From: Actinomycetes bacterium
GTDB lineage: Bacteria > Actinomycetota > Actinomycetes > Mycobacteriales > Mycobacteriaceae
Length of the DNA: 10,465 bases
Assembly: GCA_023415515.1 (NCBI GenBank)
Contig: JAEZKH010000133.1
Coordinates: 1-10,465, forward strand
Direction of reading: 5' to 3'
Translations under genes and position numbers: made by a program
In this document: positions 1 to 6,323 of the stretch, one piece after another
How positions within the stretch are numbered: position 1 is the first letter of the stretch
How the letters are laid out: each line of letters starts with the position of its first letter
The notes under the pieces: model-generated
The model's input: only the letters and a program-made list of their open reading frames with translations
What the model was told of the DNA's origin: nothing
The model's database searches: none

Positions 1-285
1 CTCGTATGCCGCCGACGTCGAGACGCCCAGATCCTTGCTGATCCGGATGACGTTGTCGGACGCAGGCACGCCGCTGCGGGCGGTCGCGCATGCCTGGTGG
101 CCCGCCGAGAGCAGCTGCGCGTCGCTCAGGTAGGCGTACCGGGGCGCGAGGGTCTTCAGGAAGGAGTCGGTGTCGGCGGACGCGGGTGCCGCAAGTCCGG
201 TCGCCGCGGCCGCGGACAGAGCGCCGAGGGCGAACACCCCGGCAACCCACCGTGAAGCGGTTGCGGTTCTTGCCTGCTTGGACAC
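1..285 (-). CDS. Secreted DUF732-family protein, C-terminus cut by the window edge
   Basis: The reading frame runs without a stop from a GTG at 285 down to the left edge (95 codons). The start is set by an AGGGG ribosome site nine bases upstream. The N-terminus (MSKQARTATASRWVAG) is basic and is followed by an Ala/Leu-rich stretch ending in PASA|DTDSF, a typical Sec signal peptide cleaved near residue 37. The mature part, with FLKTLAPRYAYLSDAQLLSA, a Cys (GHQAC) and then ISKDLGVS, fits the mycobacterial DUF732 family of small exported helical proteins. Family members usually have a second Cys near the end, which would lie outside the window. Function is unknown. The gene points away from the SDR gene across a 316-bp control region. 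Confidence 0.85.
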   Translation of the reverse strand, partial: MSKQARTATASRWVAGVFALGALSAAAATGLAAPASADTDSFLKTLAPRYAYLSDAQLLSAGHQACATARSGVPASDNVIRISKDLGVSTSAAYE

Positions 286-286
286 G

Positions 287-370
287 CGAAATGACCCCTA
301 TCCAGATTGCGGAAGTACGGATTTCGTAGCGCGTATTTAACGTTAGCACTAATTTCGTCGTCGAAATCCG
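287..370. promoter_or_regulatory. Cluster of ATTTCG/CGAAAT half-sites, candidate operator of the DUF732 gene
   Basis: The hexamer CGAAAT or its complement occurs four times: 287-292, 321-326, 352-357 and 362-367. Two copies form the palindrome ATTTCG-TCGT-CGAAAT at 352-367. Two belong to a perfect 9-bp inverted repeat, CGGATTTCG (318-326) and CGAAATCCG (362-370). The sites surround the likely promoter of the leftward gene. This arrangement suggests a dimeric or tetrameric repressor, or DNA looping. I do not recognise the regulator. Confidence 0.35.
340..348 (-). promoter_or_regulatory. Candidate extended -10 promoter of the DUF732 gene
   Basis: Read on the minus strand, this is TGCTAACGT, a TGnTANNNT extended -10 element. 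It would start transcription near 333, leaving a leader of about 47 bases before the GTG at 285. No good -35 is visible, which is common for extended -10 promoters in mycobacteria. It overlaps two small palindromes, TAACGTTA (338-345) and TTAGCACTAA (343-352). Confidence 0.3.
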
Positions 371-522
371 TTTACCTGGGCTTCTTCAGTTGTCTGTGAC
401 GGAAATAACTTTGCTATCCGAACGGATCGCTTTGTCACACCCGGCTGCTTTCGGCGCTTGACGTGGGCCTCCGCCGTCGTTCGCGGACTCGGCGACGCGC
501 TCCGACTGTGCTGGAATCGAAT

Positions 523-536
523 TAGAACGTGTTTCA
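523..536. promoter_or_regulatory. KstR-like operator palindrome
   Basis: The sequence TAGAACGTGTTTCA fits the pattern TNNAACNNGTTNNA at every fixed position. That pattern is the binding site I recall for KstR, the TetR-family repressor of cholesterol catabolism in mycobacteria. It lies 65 bases upstream of the SDR start and 32 bases upstream of the possible -10 at 568. The pattern has only eight fixed bases, so a chance match somewhere in the genome is easy. Its place in a control region ahead of an oxidoreductase pair gives it some weight. Confidence 0.4.
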
Positions 537-601
537 AAAAGGCCACATGCCCGTCGCGCGACCCTGTTACGGTGTCGCCCGGCAACGGAAGAGAGGCAGA
601 C

Positions 602-1393
602 GTGATTCTCGACAGATTCCGGCTCGACGATCAGGTCGCGGTGGTGACGGGAGCGGGCCGCGGGCTCGGCGCAGCGATGGCGGTGGCGTTCGCCGAGGCC
701 GGGGCCGACGTGGTCATCGCGGCACGGACGCAATCGCAACTCGAGGAGGTCGCCGAGCAGGTCGGCCGGGCGGGGCGGCGCGCGCACATCGTCGCCGCCG
801 ATCTCGCTCATCCGGAGGACACCGCCAGGCTCGCCGGCACCGCCGTCGAGACGTTCGGCAAACTAGACATCGTCGTGAACAACGTCGGCGGCACGATGCC
901 GAACACGCTCATGACCACGTCGACGAAAGACCTGAGGGACGCGTTCACCTTCAACGTCGCCACCGCACATGCGCTCACTACCGCGGCGGTTCCGCTGATG
1001 CTCGAGCACTCCGGCGGCGGCAGCATCATCAACATCACCTCGACCATGGGCCGCCTGTCAGCCCGCGGATTCGCCGCGTACGGCACCGCGAAGGCCGCGC
1101 TGGCCCACTACACGCGGCTCAGCGCGCTCGACCTCTGCCCGAGAATCCGCGTCAACGCGATCGCACCCGGTTCGATCCTGACCTCCGCCCTCGACGTCGT
1201 CGCATCCAACGACGAACTGCGAGAACCGATGGAGAAGATGACACCGATGCGGCGCCTCGGCGATCCGCTCGACATCGCTGCCGCCGCCGTCTATCTCGCG
1301 TCGCCCGCGGGAAGCTTCCTGACCGGCAAGACCCTGGAGGTCGACGGCGGTCTCACCCATCCCAACCTCGATCTGCCCATCCCGGATCTGTAA
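602..1393 (+). CDS. SDR-family NAD(P)-dependent oxidoreductase (Rv0927c-like)
   Basis: This 263-residue classical short-chain dehydrogenase has every family landmark. They are the cofactor glycines TGAGRGLG (16-23), an Arg ending the second strand (AAR, R42) that favours NADP(H), D67-L68, NNVGG (93-97) in place of the usual NNAG, and a catalytic tetrad of N118, S147, Y160 and K164 (YGTAK). It ends with the common TLEVDGGL. The substrate cannot be read from the sequence. The GTG at 602 was chosen because GAGAGG lies just upstream and the protein then begins at the usual distance from the first beta strand. An eight-base gap separates it from the DapB-like gene, so the two are very probably one operon, in the same order as Rv0927c-Rv0926c in M. 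tuberculosis. The KstR-like box upstream hints at steroid or lipid metabolism, but this is inference. Confidence 0.93.
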   Translation: MILDRFRLDDQVAVVTGAGRGLGAAMAVAFAEAGADVVIAARTQSQLEEVAEQVGRAGRRAHIVAADLAHPEDTARLAGTAVETFGKLDIVVNNVGGTMPNTLMTTSTKDLRDAFTFNVATAHALTTAAVPLMLEHSGGGSIINITSTMGRLSARGFAAYGTAKAALAHYTRLSALDLCPRIRVNAIAPGSILTSALDVVASNDELREPMEKMTPMRRLGDPLDIAAAAVYLASPAGSFLTGKTLEVDGGLTHPNLDLPIPDL

Positions 1394-1401
1394 GGAGACC
1401 T

Positions 1402-2505
1402 GTGACTGAATTGTCGGCTCGGCCGACCGGGCCGATTCGCGTCGCGCTGATCGGCACCGGCAACGTCGGCAAACCCGCGCTCGTTCAGTTGATCAACGAC
1501 TCGCGCTTCGAGCTGACCGGCGTGTGGGTCTCATCAGAGGCGAAGGCGGGCAAGGACGCTGCCGAGCTGGCCGGTCTCGACGGCCCGACAGGTATCACGG
1601 CGAGCAGCGACCTGGCCGCGGTGCTGGCGACGAACCCCGAGTGCGCGGTCTACACCGCACTCGCCGACAACCGGCTGCCCGAGGCACTCGAGGACTACCG
1701 GCGCATCCTGTCCGCGGGCGTCAACGTGGTGGGCAGCAGCGCGGTGTTCCTCCAATACCCGTGGCAGGTCATCCCCGAGGAACTACTCAAACCGATCGAG
1801 GACGCCGCGGCGGCAGGCAAAGCCAGCGTCTTCGTCAACGGAATCGACCCCGGCTTCGCCAACGACCTTTTGCCCCTTGCCCTTGCGGGCACGTGCCAGC
1901 GGATCGAGCAGATCCGCTGCATGGAGATCATCAACTACGACACCTACGACAGTGCCGACGTGATGTTCGGCGTGATGGGGTTTGGCAGCCCGCTCGATGA
2001 GATCCCGATGCTGCTGCAGCCCGGCGTGCTGAGCCTCGCATGGGGCTCGGTGGTTCGCCAGCTCGCCGCGGGCCTTGGCATCTCACTCGACGAGGTGAGC
2101 GAGACCTACGTGCGCGAACCGGCGCCGGAGGACTTCGACATCGCGTCCGGACACATCGCGGCGGGCAGCGCCGCCGCACTGCGCTTCGAGGTGCGCGGGA
2201 TGGTCGACGGCAGGGCCGCCGTCGTCCTCGAACACGTCACCCGGCTGCGGAACGACCTGTGTCCGGACTGGCCCCAGCCCGCCCAGGACGGCGGGTCGTA
2301 TCGCATCGAGATCACCGGCGAACCGACCTATGCGATGGACCTCTGCCTGAGCAGTTCCGTCGGCGATCACAACCATGCCGGGTTGGTCGCCACAGCCGCG
2401 CGAATCGTGAACGCCATCCCCGCGGTCATCGCCGCTCCGCCCGGCATCAGGACGACGCTCGACTTGCCCCTGATTACTGGGAATGGGCTGTACGCTGAGG
2501 CATAA
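1402..2505 (+). CDS. DapB-like NAD(P)-binding reductase/dehydrogenase (Rv0926c-like)
   Basis: This 367-residue protein starts at a GTG preceded by AAGGAGA, which overlaps the SDR stop codon. It opens with a Rossmann strand and glycine motif (RVALIGTGNVGK, residues 13-24). The dinucleotide-binding half resembles dihydrodipicolinate reductase N-terminal domains, followed by a long alpha/beta domain. At about 367 residues it is much longer than true DapB (about 245-270) and has no recognisable DapB catalytic HHxxK motif. It more likely belongs to the group often annotated as NAD(P)H-dependent amine dehydrogenases, related to 2,4-diaminopentanoate dehydrogenase. The reaction is unknown. It probably works with the SDR encoded immediately upstream. 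Confidence 0.85.
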   Translation: MTELSARPTGPIRVALIGTGNVGKPALVQLINDSRFELTGVWVSSEAKAGKDAAELAGLDGPTGITASSDLAAVLATNPECAVYTALADNRLPEALEDYRRILSAGVNVVGSSAVFLQYPWQVIPEELLKPIEDAAAAGKASVFVNGIDPGFANDLLPLALAGTCQRIEQIRCMEIINYDTYDSADVMFGVMGFGSPLDEIPMLLQPGVLSLAWGSVVRQLAAGLGISLDEVSETYVREPAPEDFDIASGHIAAGSAAALRFEVRGMVDGRAAVVLEHVTRLRNDLCPDWPQPAQDGGSYRIEITGEPTYAMDLCLSSSVGDHNHAGLVATAARIVNAIPAVIAAPPGIRTTLDLPLITGNGLYAEA

Positions 2506-2535
2506 ATCGGCCGAGACGATCGAAGGACATTGCCT

Positions 2536-2844
2536 ATGCGGACGCCCATGCGATTTTCGGCATTAGTTCTGGCGGTCGGCGCTGCGGCGGCGATCGCGAT
2601 CGCCCCGGCCGCCTCAGCCGACCCGGATTCGACGCTCCCCCAGTGCACCACCGTCGGCGGCGACCAGGACGTCGGCACCGCGACGACCGAGTGCGCGACA
2701 CCGGGCAACGTTCAACTCAACGCGACCGCTCCCGACGTACCCGTGTACGCCTACCCGTGGGACGACGAGTTCTACGGGCCGGCTCTGATCATGGGTGGCG
2801 GCGCCTGGGGCACTCACGGCATCGGCGGCGGCGGACACCGCTGA
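2536..2844 (+). CDS. Small exported protein with a Cys pair and Gly-rich tail (first of a pair)
   Basis: The product has 102 residues. A signal peptide (MRTPMRF, then a long Ala/Ile/Val stretch) should be cleaved after ASA at about residue 28. The mature part has Cys37 and Cys53, which could form a disulfide, in the pattern C-x3-G ... T-T-E-C-A-T-P-G-N-V-Q. The acidic/aromatic segment YAYPWDDEFYGPA comes next, and the tail is rich in Gly and His. I chose the ATG at 2536 because GAAGGA lies eight bases upstream; the TTG at 2530 is too close to that site. No known domain is recognised. The next gene encodes a shorter relative. The start is 30 bases after the DapB-like stop, so co-transcription is possible. 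Confidence 0.8.
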   Translation: MRTPMRFSALVLAVGAAAAIAIAPAASADPDSTLPQCTTVGGDQDVGTATTECATPGNVQLNATAPDVPVYAYPWDDEFYGPALIMGGGAWGTHGIGGGGHR

Positions 2845-2887
2845 CCCGATTCGACATTTTCTTCTTGGCCCATCGAGGAGGCCAGTC

Positions 2888-3124
2888 ATGAGCCGGAAAG
2901 CTCGTTATCTGCCAACATTTTTGGCTGCTGCCGGCATTTCTGCGGCAGTTGCCACCGCACCCGGTGCGGCCGCCGCGCCGCAATGCGTGAACACCGGCCC
3001 CACGACGACGCAATGCGAGAGCAACGGCAACGCGCAGATCGTCACATCGCCGCCACCCAACAACAACTACGGCTACTGGGGTTTCCCGATCATCGCCTTC
3101 GGCGGCTGGGGCATCGGCTGGTGA
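2888..3124 (+). CDS. Small exported protein with a Cys pair and aromatic/Gly tail (second of a pair)
   Basis: The product has 78 residues, starting at an ATG behind GAGGAG seven bases upstream. A signal peptide (MSRKARYLP, then an Ala-rich core) likely ends in the AAAA run at residues 27-30. The mature protein has Cys33 and Cys43 within QCVNTGPTTTQCESNGNAQ. This repeats the upstream neighbour's C-x3-G ... TTxC-x3-GN-x-Q pattern with a shorter loop. A Pro/Asn-rich linker follows, then a tail rich in Tyr, Trp and Gly (YGYWG, GGWGIGW). The pair looks like a diverged tandem duplication. Function is unknown. A secreted or cell-envelope role is likely from the signal peptide alone. Confidence 0.8.
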   Translation: MSRKARYLPTFLAAAGISAAVATAPGAAAAPQCVNTGPTTTQCESNGNAQIVTSPPPNNNYGYWGFPIIAFGGWGIGW

Positions 3125-3144
3125 TGCCGGTCTGGTAACCGGAT

Positions 3145-3163
3145 ATCGTTTCGGCTAACCTAA
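3145..3163. promoter_or_regulatory. DtxR-family (MntR/IdeR-like) operator candidate upstream of mntH
   Basis: The 19-mer ATCGTTTCGGCTAACCTAA matches the IdeR consensus I recall (TTAGGTTAGGCTAACCTAA) at 15 of 19 positions. The right half, GGCTAACCTAA, is perfect and the left half is weak. It overlaps a possible -10, TAACTT, at 3161-3166, so a bound repressor would block transcription. The manganese regulator MntR is in the same family and is known to repress mntH in M. tuberculosis, so MntR is the more natural regulator here. Confidence 0.45.
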
Positions 3164-3191
3164 CTTTTCTATTCGATGACCCGGATAGAAG

Positions 3192-4430
3192 GTGGGTTGG
3201 TTGCTGCGCGATCCCGAAACACGGCTGCGGCCGAGTTGGCTGTTGCTCGGTCCGGCGTTCGTCGCGGCGATCGCCTACGTCGACCCCGGAAACGTCGCGG
3301 CCAACATCAGCGCGGGCGCACAATTCGGTTTCCTGCTGGTGTGGGTCATCTTCCTGGCCAACGCGATGGCCGGGTTGGTGCAGTACCTCTCGGCCAAACT
3401 CGGGCTCGTCAGCGGTCGCACCCTGCCCGAGGCCGTCGCCGACCACACCAGAACCCCGACCAGGATCGCGTACTGGTTGCAGGCCGAAATCGTCGCAATG
3501 GCAACCGATCTCGCCGAAGTGGTGGGCGGCGCCATCGCGCTGTATCTACTGTTCGATCTTCCGCTTCTCGTCGGCGGCGTCATCACAGGCGCCGTGTCGC
3601 TGCTGCTGCTGGCCGTGCAGAACCACCGCGGTCAACGGATGTTCGAGCGGGTCATCAGCGGTTTGTTGCTCGTCATCGCCATCGGCTTTCTGACGAGCCT
3701 CTTCGTCGAACCGCCACCGCTGGCCGCCGCCGCCGACGGGCTGGTGCCGCGCTTCCACGGCGCCGAGAGTGTGCTCCTCGCCGCCGCCATGCTCGGCGCG
3801 ACGGTCATGCCGCATGCGGTGTATCTGCACTCCGGCCTGGCCCGCGACAGGCACGGCCATCCGGAGGCGGGCGTACACCGCACCCGGCTGCTGCGGGTCA
3901 CCCGTATCGACGTCGGGCTGGCGATGCTGGTCGCCGGAGCAGTGAACCTGTCGATGGTCCTCGTCGCCGCGACCAACCTGCAGGGACGCGACGACACCGA
4001 CTCGATCGAAGGTGCCCACGCTGCGGTCGGTGACACTCTCGGACCCACCGTCGCGCTGCTCTTCGCGGTCGGACTGCTGGCGTCCGGGCTGGCGTCGACA
4101 TCGGTCGGCGCGTACGCCGGCGCGATGATCATGCAGGGCCTGCTGCATCGCAGCTATCCGCTGCTGGTACGACGCCTCGTCACGTTGATTCCCGCGCTGG
4201 CCATCCTCGCCATCGGCGTCGACCCAAGCCGGGCGCTGGTGATCTCGCAGGTGGTGCTGTCGTTCGGAATACCGTTCGCGCTGGTGCCACTCGTGCGGCT
4301 GACCAGCGACCGCGCCCTGATGGGCGACGACGCCAACCACCGGATCACCAGCGTGCTGGGCTGGACCGTCGCGGCGATGATCGTCGGGCTCAACGTGGTG
4401 CTGATCTATCTGACCATGCGCGGCTCATGA
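3192..4430 (+). CDS. mntH: NRAMP-family divalent metal (Mn2+) transporter MntH
   Basis: The product is a 412-residue integral membrane protein of the Nramp/MntH family, which imports Mn2+ (and Fe2+) with protons across the inner membrane. The helix 1 signature DPGNV (residues 31-35) supplies the metal-binding Asp31 and Asn34. The helix 6 motif MPHAVYLHS (from residue 206) supplies the Met that selects transition metals. Many hydrophobic helices follow, about 11 as in the family, and length is normal. An in-frame TAG at 3186-3188 limits the start. The GTG at 3192 is used, but its AGAAGG site almost touches it, so the TTG at 3201 is a real alternative. A DtxR-family-like operator lies just upstream. 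The gene follows the SDR/DapB-like pair, as Rv0924c does in M. tuberculosis. Confidence 0.93.
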   Translation: MGWLLRDPETRLRPSWLLLGPAFVAAIAYVDPGNVAANISAGAQFGFLLVWVIFLANAMAGLVQYLSAKLGLVSGRTLPEAVADHTRTPTRIAYWLQAEIVAMATDLAEVVGGAIALYLLFDLPLLVGGVITGAVSLLLLAVQNHRGQRMFERVISGLLLVIAIGFLTSLFVEPPPLAAAADGLVPRFHGAESVLLAAAMLGATVMPHAVYLHSGLARDRHGHPEAGVHRTRLLRVTRIDVGLAMLVAGAVNLSMVLVAATNLQGRDDTDSIEGAHAAVGDTLGPTVALLFAVGLLASGLASTSVGAYAGAMIMQGLLHRSYPLLVRRLVTLIPALAILAIGVDPSRALVISQVVLSFGIPFALVPLVRLTSDRALMGDDANHRITSVLGWTVAAMIVGLNVVLIYLTMRGS

Positions 4431-4449
4431 CGGCGCCGATAAAGTCGAC

Positions 4450-5514
4450 GTGATGTTCGCCCGTCACAGCTACTTCGCATACGGCTCGAACCTGTGCGTC
4501 GACCAGATGGCCCGGCGCTGCCCCAATGCCGTTGATCCGCGCCCCGCCCTGCTGGCAGACCACGACTGGCTGATCAACGAGCGCGGCGTCGCGACCGTCG
4601 AACCGTTCAACGGATCGCAGGTGCACGGCGTGGTGTGGCAACTCGACGACCATGACCTCGCCACCCTGGACAGCGCCGAGGGCGTCCCGGTGCGCTATCG
4701 CCGTGACCGCCTCGTCGTGCACACCGACGACGGTCCGTCAGAGGCATGGGTCTACATCGACCACCGCGTCGACCCCGGGCCGCCGCGGCCCGGCTACCTG
4801 GAGCGCATCATCGCCGGCGCATTGCACCACGGCCTGCCGCAGCGATGGGTCGAATTTCTCCGCCGATGGGATCCTTCGCAGTGGCCCACGCGCAAGGACA
4901 ATTCGAATGAGGGTGCGCCGCAATCGCTTTCCGAACTGCTCGCCGATCCCGCCGTGGTCGAGGAGAGCAGGCTCCGGTCCCGGTTCGGGTTCATGGCGAT
5001 CCATGGTGGCGGCCTGGAACGGATGACCGACCTCATCGCCGATCGCGCCGCGGATGCGGCGGGCGCTTCGGTGTATTCGATCCGCCATCCCCAGGACTAT
5101 CCGCACCACCTACCGTCTGCGCGCTATCGCCCCGAGGACTCCGAACGGCTCGCGGAGTTTCTCGACCACGTCGAGGTGGTCATCTCACTGCACGGCTACG
5201 GCCGGCTGGGCCGCAGCACCCAGGTGCTCGCCGGCGGCGGCAATCGAGAACTCGCCGCACACGTCGCCAAGCACTTCGACGTGCCGGGCTATCAGGTCGT
5301 CACCGACGTCGAGCAGATGCCCCGTGAACTGCGGGGCCTGCATCCGGACAACCCGGTCAACCGGGTCCGCCGTGGCGGAACCCAACTCGAACTGTCGCCT
5401 CGCCTGCGCGGCATCAGCCCGCGCAGTGCCCCAGCCGATGCCGACGGCCTGTCCCCTGCCACATCTGCGCTGATCAAAGGCTTGGTCGCGGCGGCGCACA
5501 GCTGGACTCTCTAA
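4450..5514 (+). CDS. Fusion of a gamma-glutamylcyclotransferase-like domain and a poly-gamma-glutamate hydrolase-like domain
   Basis: The product has 354 residues. Residues about 6-145 look like a GGCT/AIG2-fold domain. They carry the YGSN substrate loop (11-14) and LDSAEGVP, whose Glu77 is at the place of the catalytic Glu of GGCT proteins. After a hydrophilic linker (about 145-155), residues about 160-325 look like the poly-gamma-glutamate hydrolase family (PF05908, zinc-dependent, also known from phages). Here HGGGLE (185-190) and SLHGYG (from 247) supply likely zinc ligands, and NPVNR (301-305) plus GGTQLEL complete the pattern. No signal peptide is seen, so it should be cytosolic. The start is GTG 4450 or the adjacent ATG 4453; neither has a clear ribosome site. 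The gene begins 19 bases after mntH and may be translated from the same mRNA. Domain calls are from motifs; the substrate is unknown. Confidence 0.82.
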   Translation: MMFARHSYFAYGSNLCVDQMARRCPNAVDPRPALLADHDWLINERGVATVEPFNGSQVHGVVWQLDDHDLATLDSAEGVPVRYRRDRLVVHTDDGPSEAWVYIDHRVDPGPPRPGYLERIIAGALHHGLPQRWVEFLRRWDPSQWPTRKDNSNEGAPQSLSELLADPAVVEESRLRSRFGFMAIHGGGLERMTDLIADRAADAAGASVYSIRHPQDYPHHLPSARYRPEDSERLAEFLDHVEVVISLHGYGRLGRSTQVLAGGGNRELAAHVAKHFDVPGYQVVTDVEQMPRELRGLHPDNPVNRVRRGGTQLELSPRLRGISPRSAPADADGLSPATSALIKGLVAAAHSWTL

Positions 5515-5530
5515 GGATCACAGCACCGTC

Positions 5531-5557
5531 CCATCCGGGTCGACACCGGCTCCGAAT
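5531..5557 (+). promoter_or_regulatory. SigK-type promoter of the DUF1365-sigK-rskA operon
   Basis: The -35-like element CCATCC (5531-5536) is followed after 15 bases by CCGAAT (5552-5557). These are the two elements I recall for mycobacterial SigK promoters. Transcription would begin around 5563-5565, at or next to the GTG start of the DUF1365 gene. The operon encodes SigK itself, so this implies positive autoregulation. No other CCATCC/CCGAAT pair was noticed in the window. Confidence 0.7.
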
Positions 5558-5564
5558 CACCGAT

Positions 5565-6323
5565 GTGGAGCAACACGACAGGTGTGCCGGCGTACCGGCG
5601 CTGTACCGAACCCGAGTCACCCACCTGCGCCGCGCCCCGGTGCACCACTACTTCGAGCATCGCGGCTACAGCTGGTACGTCGACGTCGACGCGCTGCCCA
5701 AACTGCCCGCCTGGCTTCGCCCCTTCGCCCGCTTCGATGTCGACGATCATTTCATCGGCGGCGCCGACACCACCCTGCGGCAGCGGATCGACGCACTGCT
5801 GGCCGCCCGCGGCATCGACCCGCCGGGCGGCACCGTCACCGCGCTGCTTCAGGCGCGGGTTCTCGGCTACGTCTACAACCCGTTGAGCCTGTACTGGTGC
5901 CACGACGGCGACGGCACCCTGCGGCATGTCGTCGCCGAGGTGCACAACGCCCGCGGAGGTCGGCACGCCTACCTGCTGCCGCCGGACTCCGGCGAACCCG
6001 CAATCGTCCAAAAGCGGCTGTACGCCTCGCCTTTCAACGGCGGGGGCGGCCACTACCTCGTGCGGGCCCCTCGCCCGGGCGCCGACCTCGATGTCACGAT
6101 CTCGCTGCACCGCGACGACCAACCCGCCTTCGTCGCGACGCTGCGGGGCGACCGTCGACCGGCCAGCATCGCCCAACTCATCCGGTTGCAGTTCGTGGCT
6201 CCGCTGGCGCCGTTGATGGCGAAGTTCGCGATGCGGATACAGGGACTCATGCTGCGGTTGCGACGGGTGCCGGTGCTGCCGGAGCGCGCGGTCATCGAAA
6301 GACAGCCGGTTGGGCAGCTATGA
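5565..6323 (+). CDS. DUF1365-family protein (Rv0448c-like)
   Basis: The product has 252 residues. Family features are PALYRTRVTHLRRAPVHHYF near the N-terminus, LGYVYNPLSLYWCHD around 100-114, AEVHNARGGRHAYLL at about 124-138, and the region containing KRLYASPFN. The biochemical role of DUF1365 is not established. In many bacteria the gene sits with FAD-dependent oxidoreductases, cyclopropane-fatty-acid synthases and an ECF sigma/anti-sigma pair, which suggests modification of unsaturated fatty acids in the membrane. In M. tuberculosis Rv0448c belongs to the sigK locus. The GTG at 5565 has no ribosome site and lies directly after the SigK-type promoter, so leaderless translation is likely. The stop overlaps the sigK start (ATGA). 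Confidence 0.88.
   Translation: MEQHDRCAGVPALYRTRVTHLRRAPVHHYFEHRGYSWYVDVDALPKLPAWLRPFARFDVDDHFIGGADTTLRQRIDALLAARGIDPPGGTVTALLQARVLGYVYNPLSLYWCHDGDGTLRHVVAEVHNARGGRHAYLLPPDSGEPAIVQKRLYASPFNGGGGHYLVRAPRPGADLDVTISLHRDDQPAFVATLRGDRRPASIAQLIRLQFVAPLAPLMAKFAMRIQGLMLRLRRVPVLPERAVIERQPVGQL

Larger units (their letters stand above)
286..601. other. Divergent intergenic region between the DUF732 and SDR genes
   Basis: These 316 bases contain no convincing gene. The SDR frame is open back to a TTG at 458, but that stretch has no ribosome site and does not look like an SDR N-terminus. The left half (about 318-370) is AT-rich for this genome and holds ATTTCG half-sites and an extended -10 for the leftward gene. 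The right half holds a KstR-like palindrome at 523-536. A possible -10 for the SDR gene, TACGGT, lies at 568-573, which would give a leader of about 20 bases. The assignments are by motif only. Confidence 0.6.

Noticed and set aside
338..352. IdeR-type iron box near the DUF732 gene, suggested by GCTAAC
   Set aside because: Only the central bases match; the rest of the 19-bp consensus does not align.
458..601. N-terminal extension of the SDR protein from a TTG at 458
   Set aside because: It has no ribosome site, does not resemble an SDR leader, and would cover the KstR-like box and the probable promoter. The GTG at 602 has a good ribosome site.
529..2505. A 658-codon open frame running through the SDR gene into the DapB-like gene, which could look like a large fusion protein
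   Set aside because: Upstream of 1402 the translation is Arg/Gly-rich, typical of the wrong frame in high-GC DNA. The same bases encode a perfect SDR in another frame, and a clear ribosome site and GTG start lie at 1402.
3546..4340. A 264-codon minus-strand frame opposite mntH
   Set aside because: It is rich in Gln, Arg, His and Asp with no hydrophobic core, whereas the plus strand has full NRAMP motifs.
5582..6319. A 440-codon frame extending sigK upstream through the DUF1365 gene
   Set aside because: The extension is an Arg/Pro-rich shadow of DUF1365. SigK alignment from memory begins after 6320.
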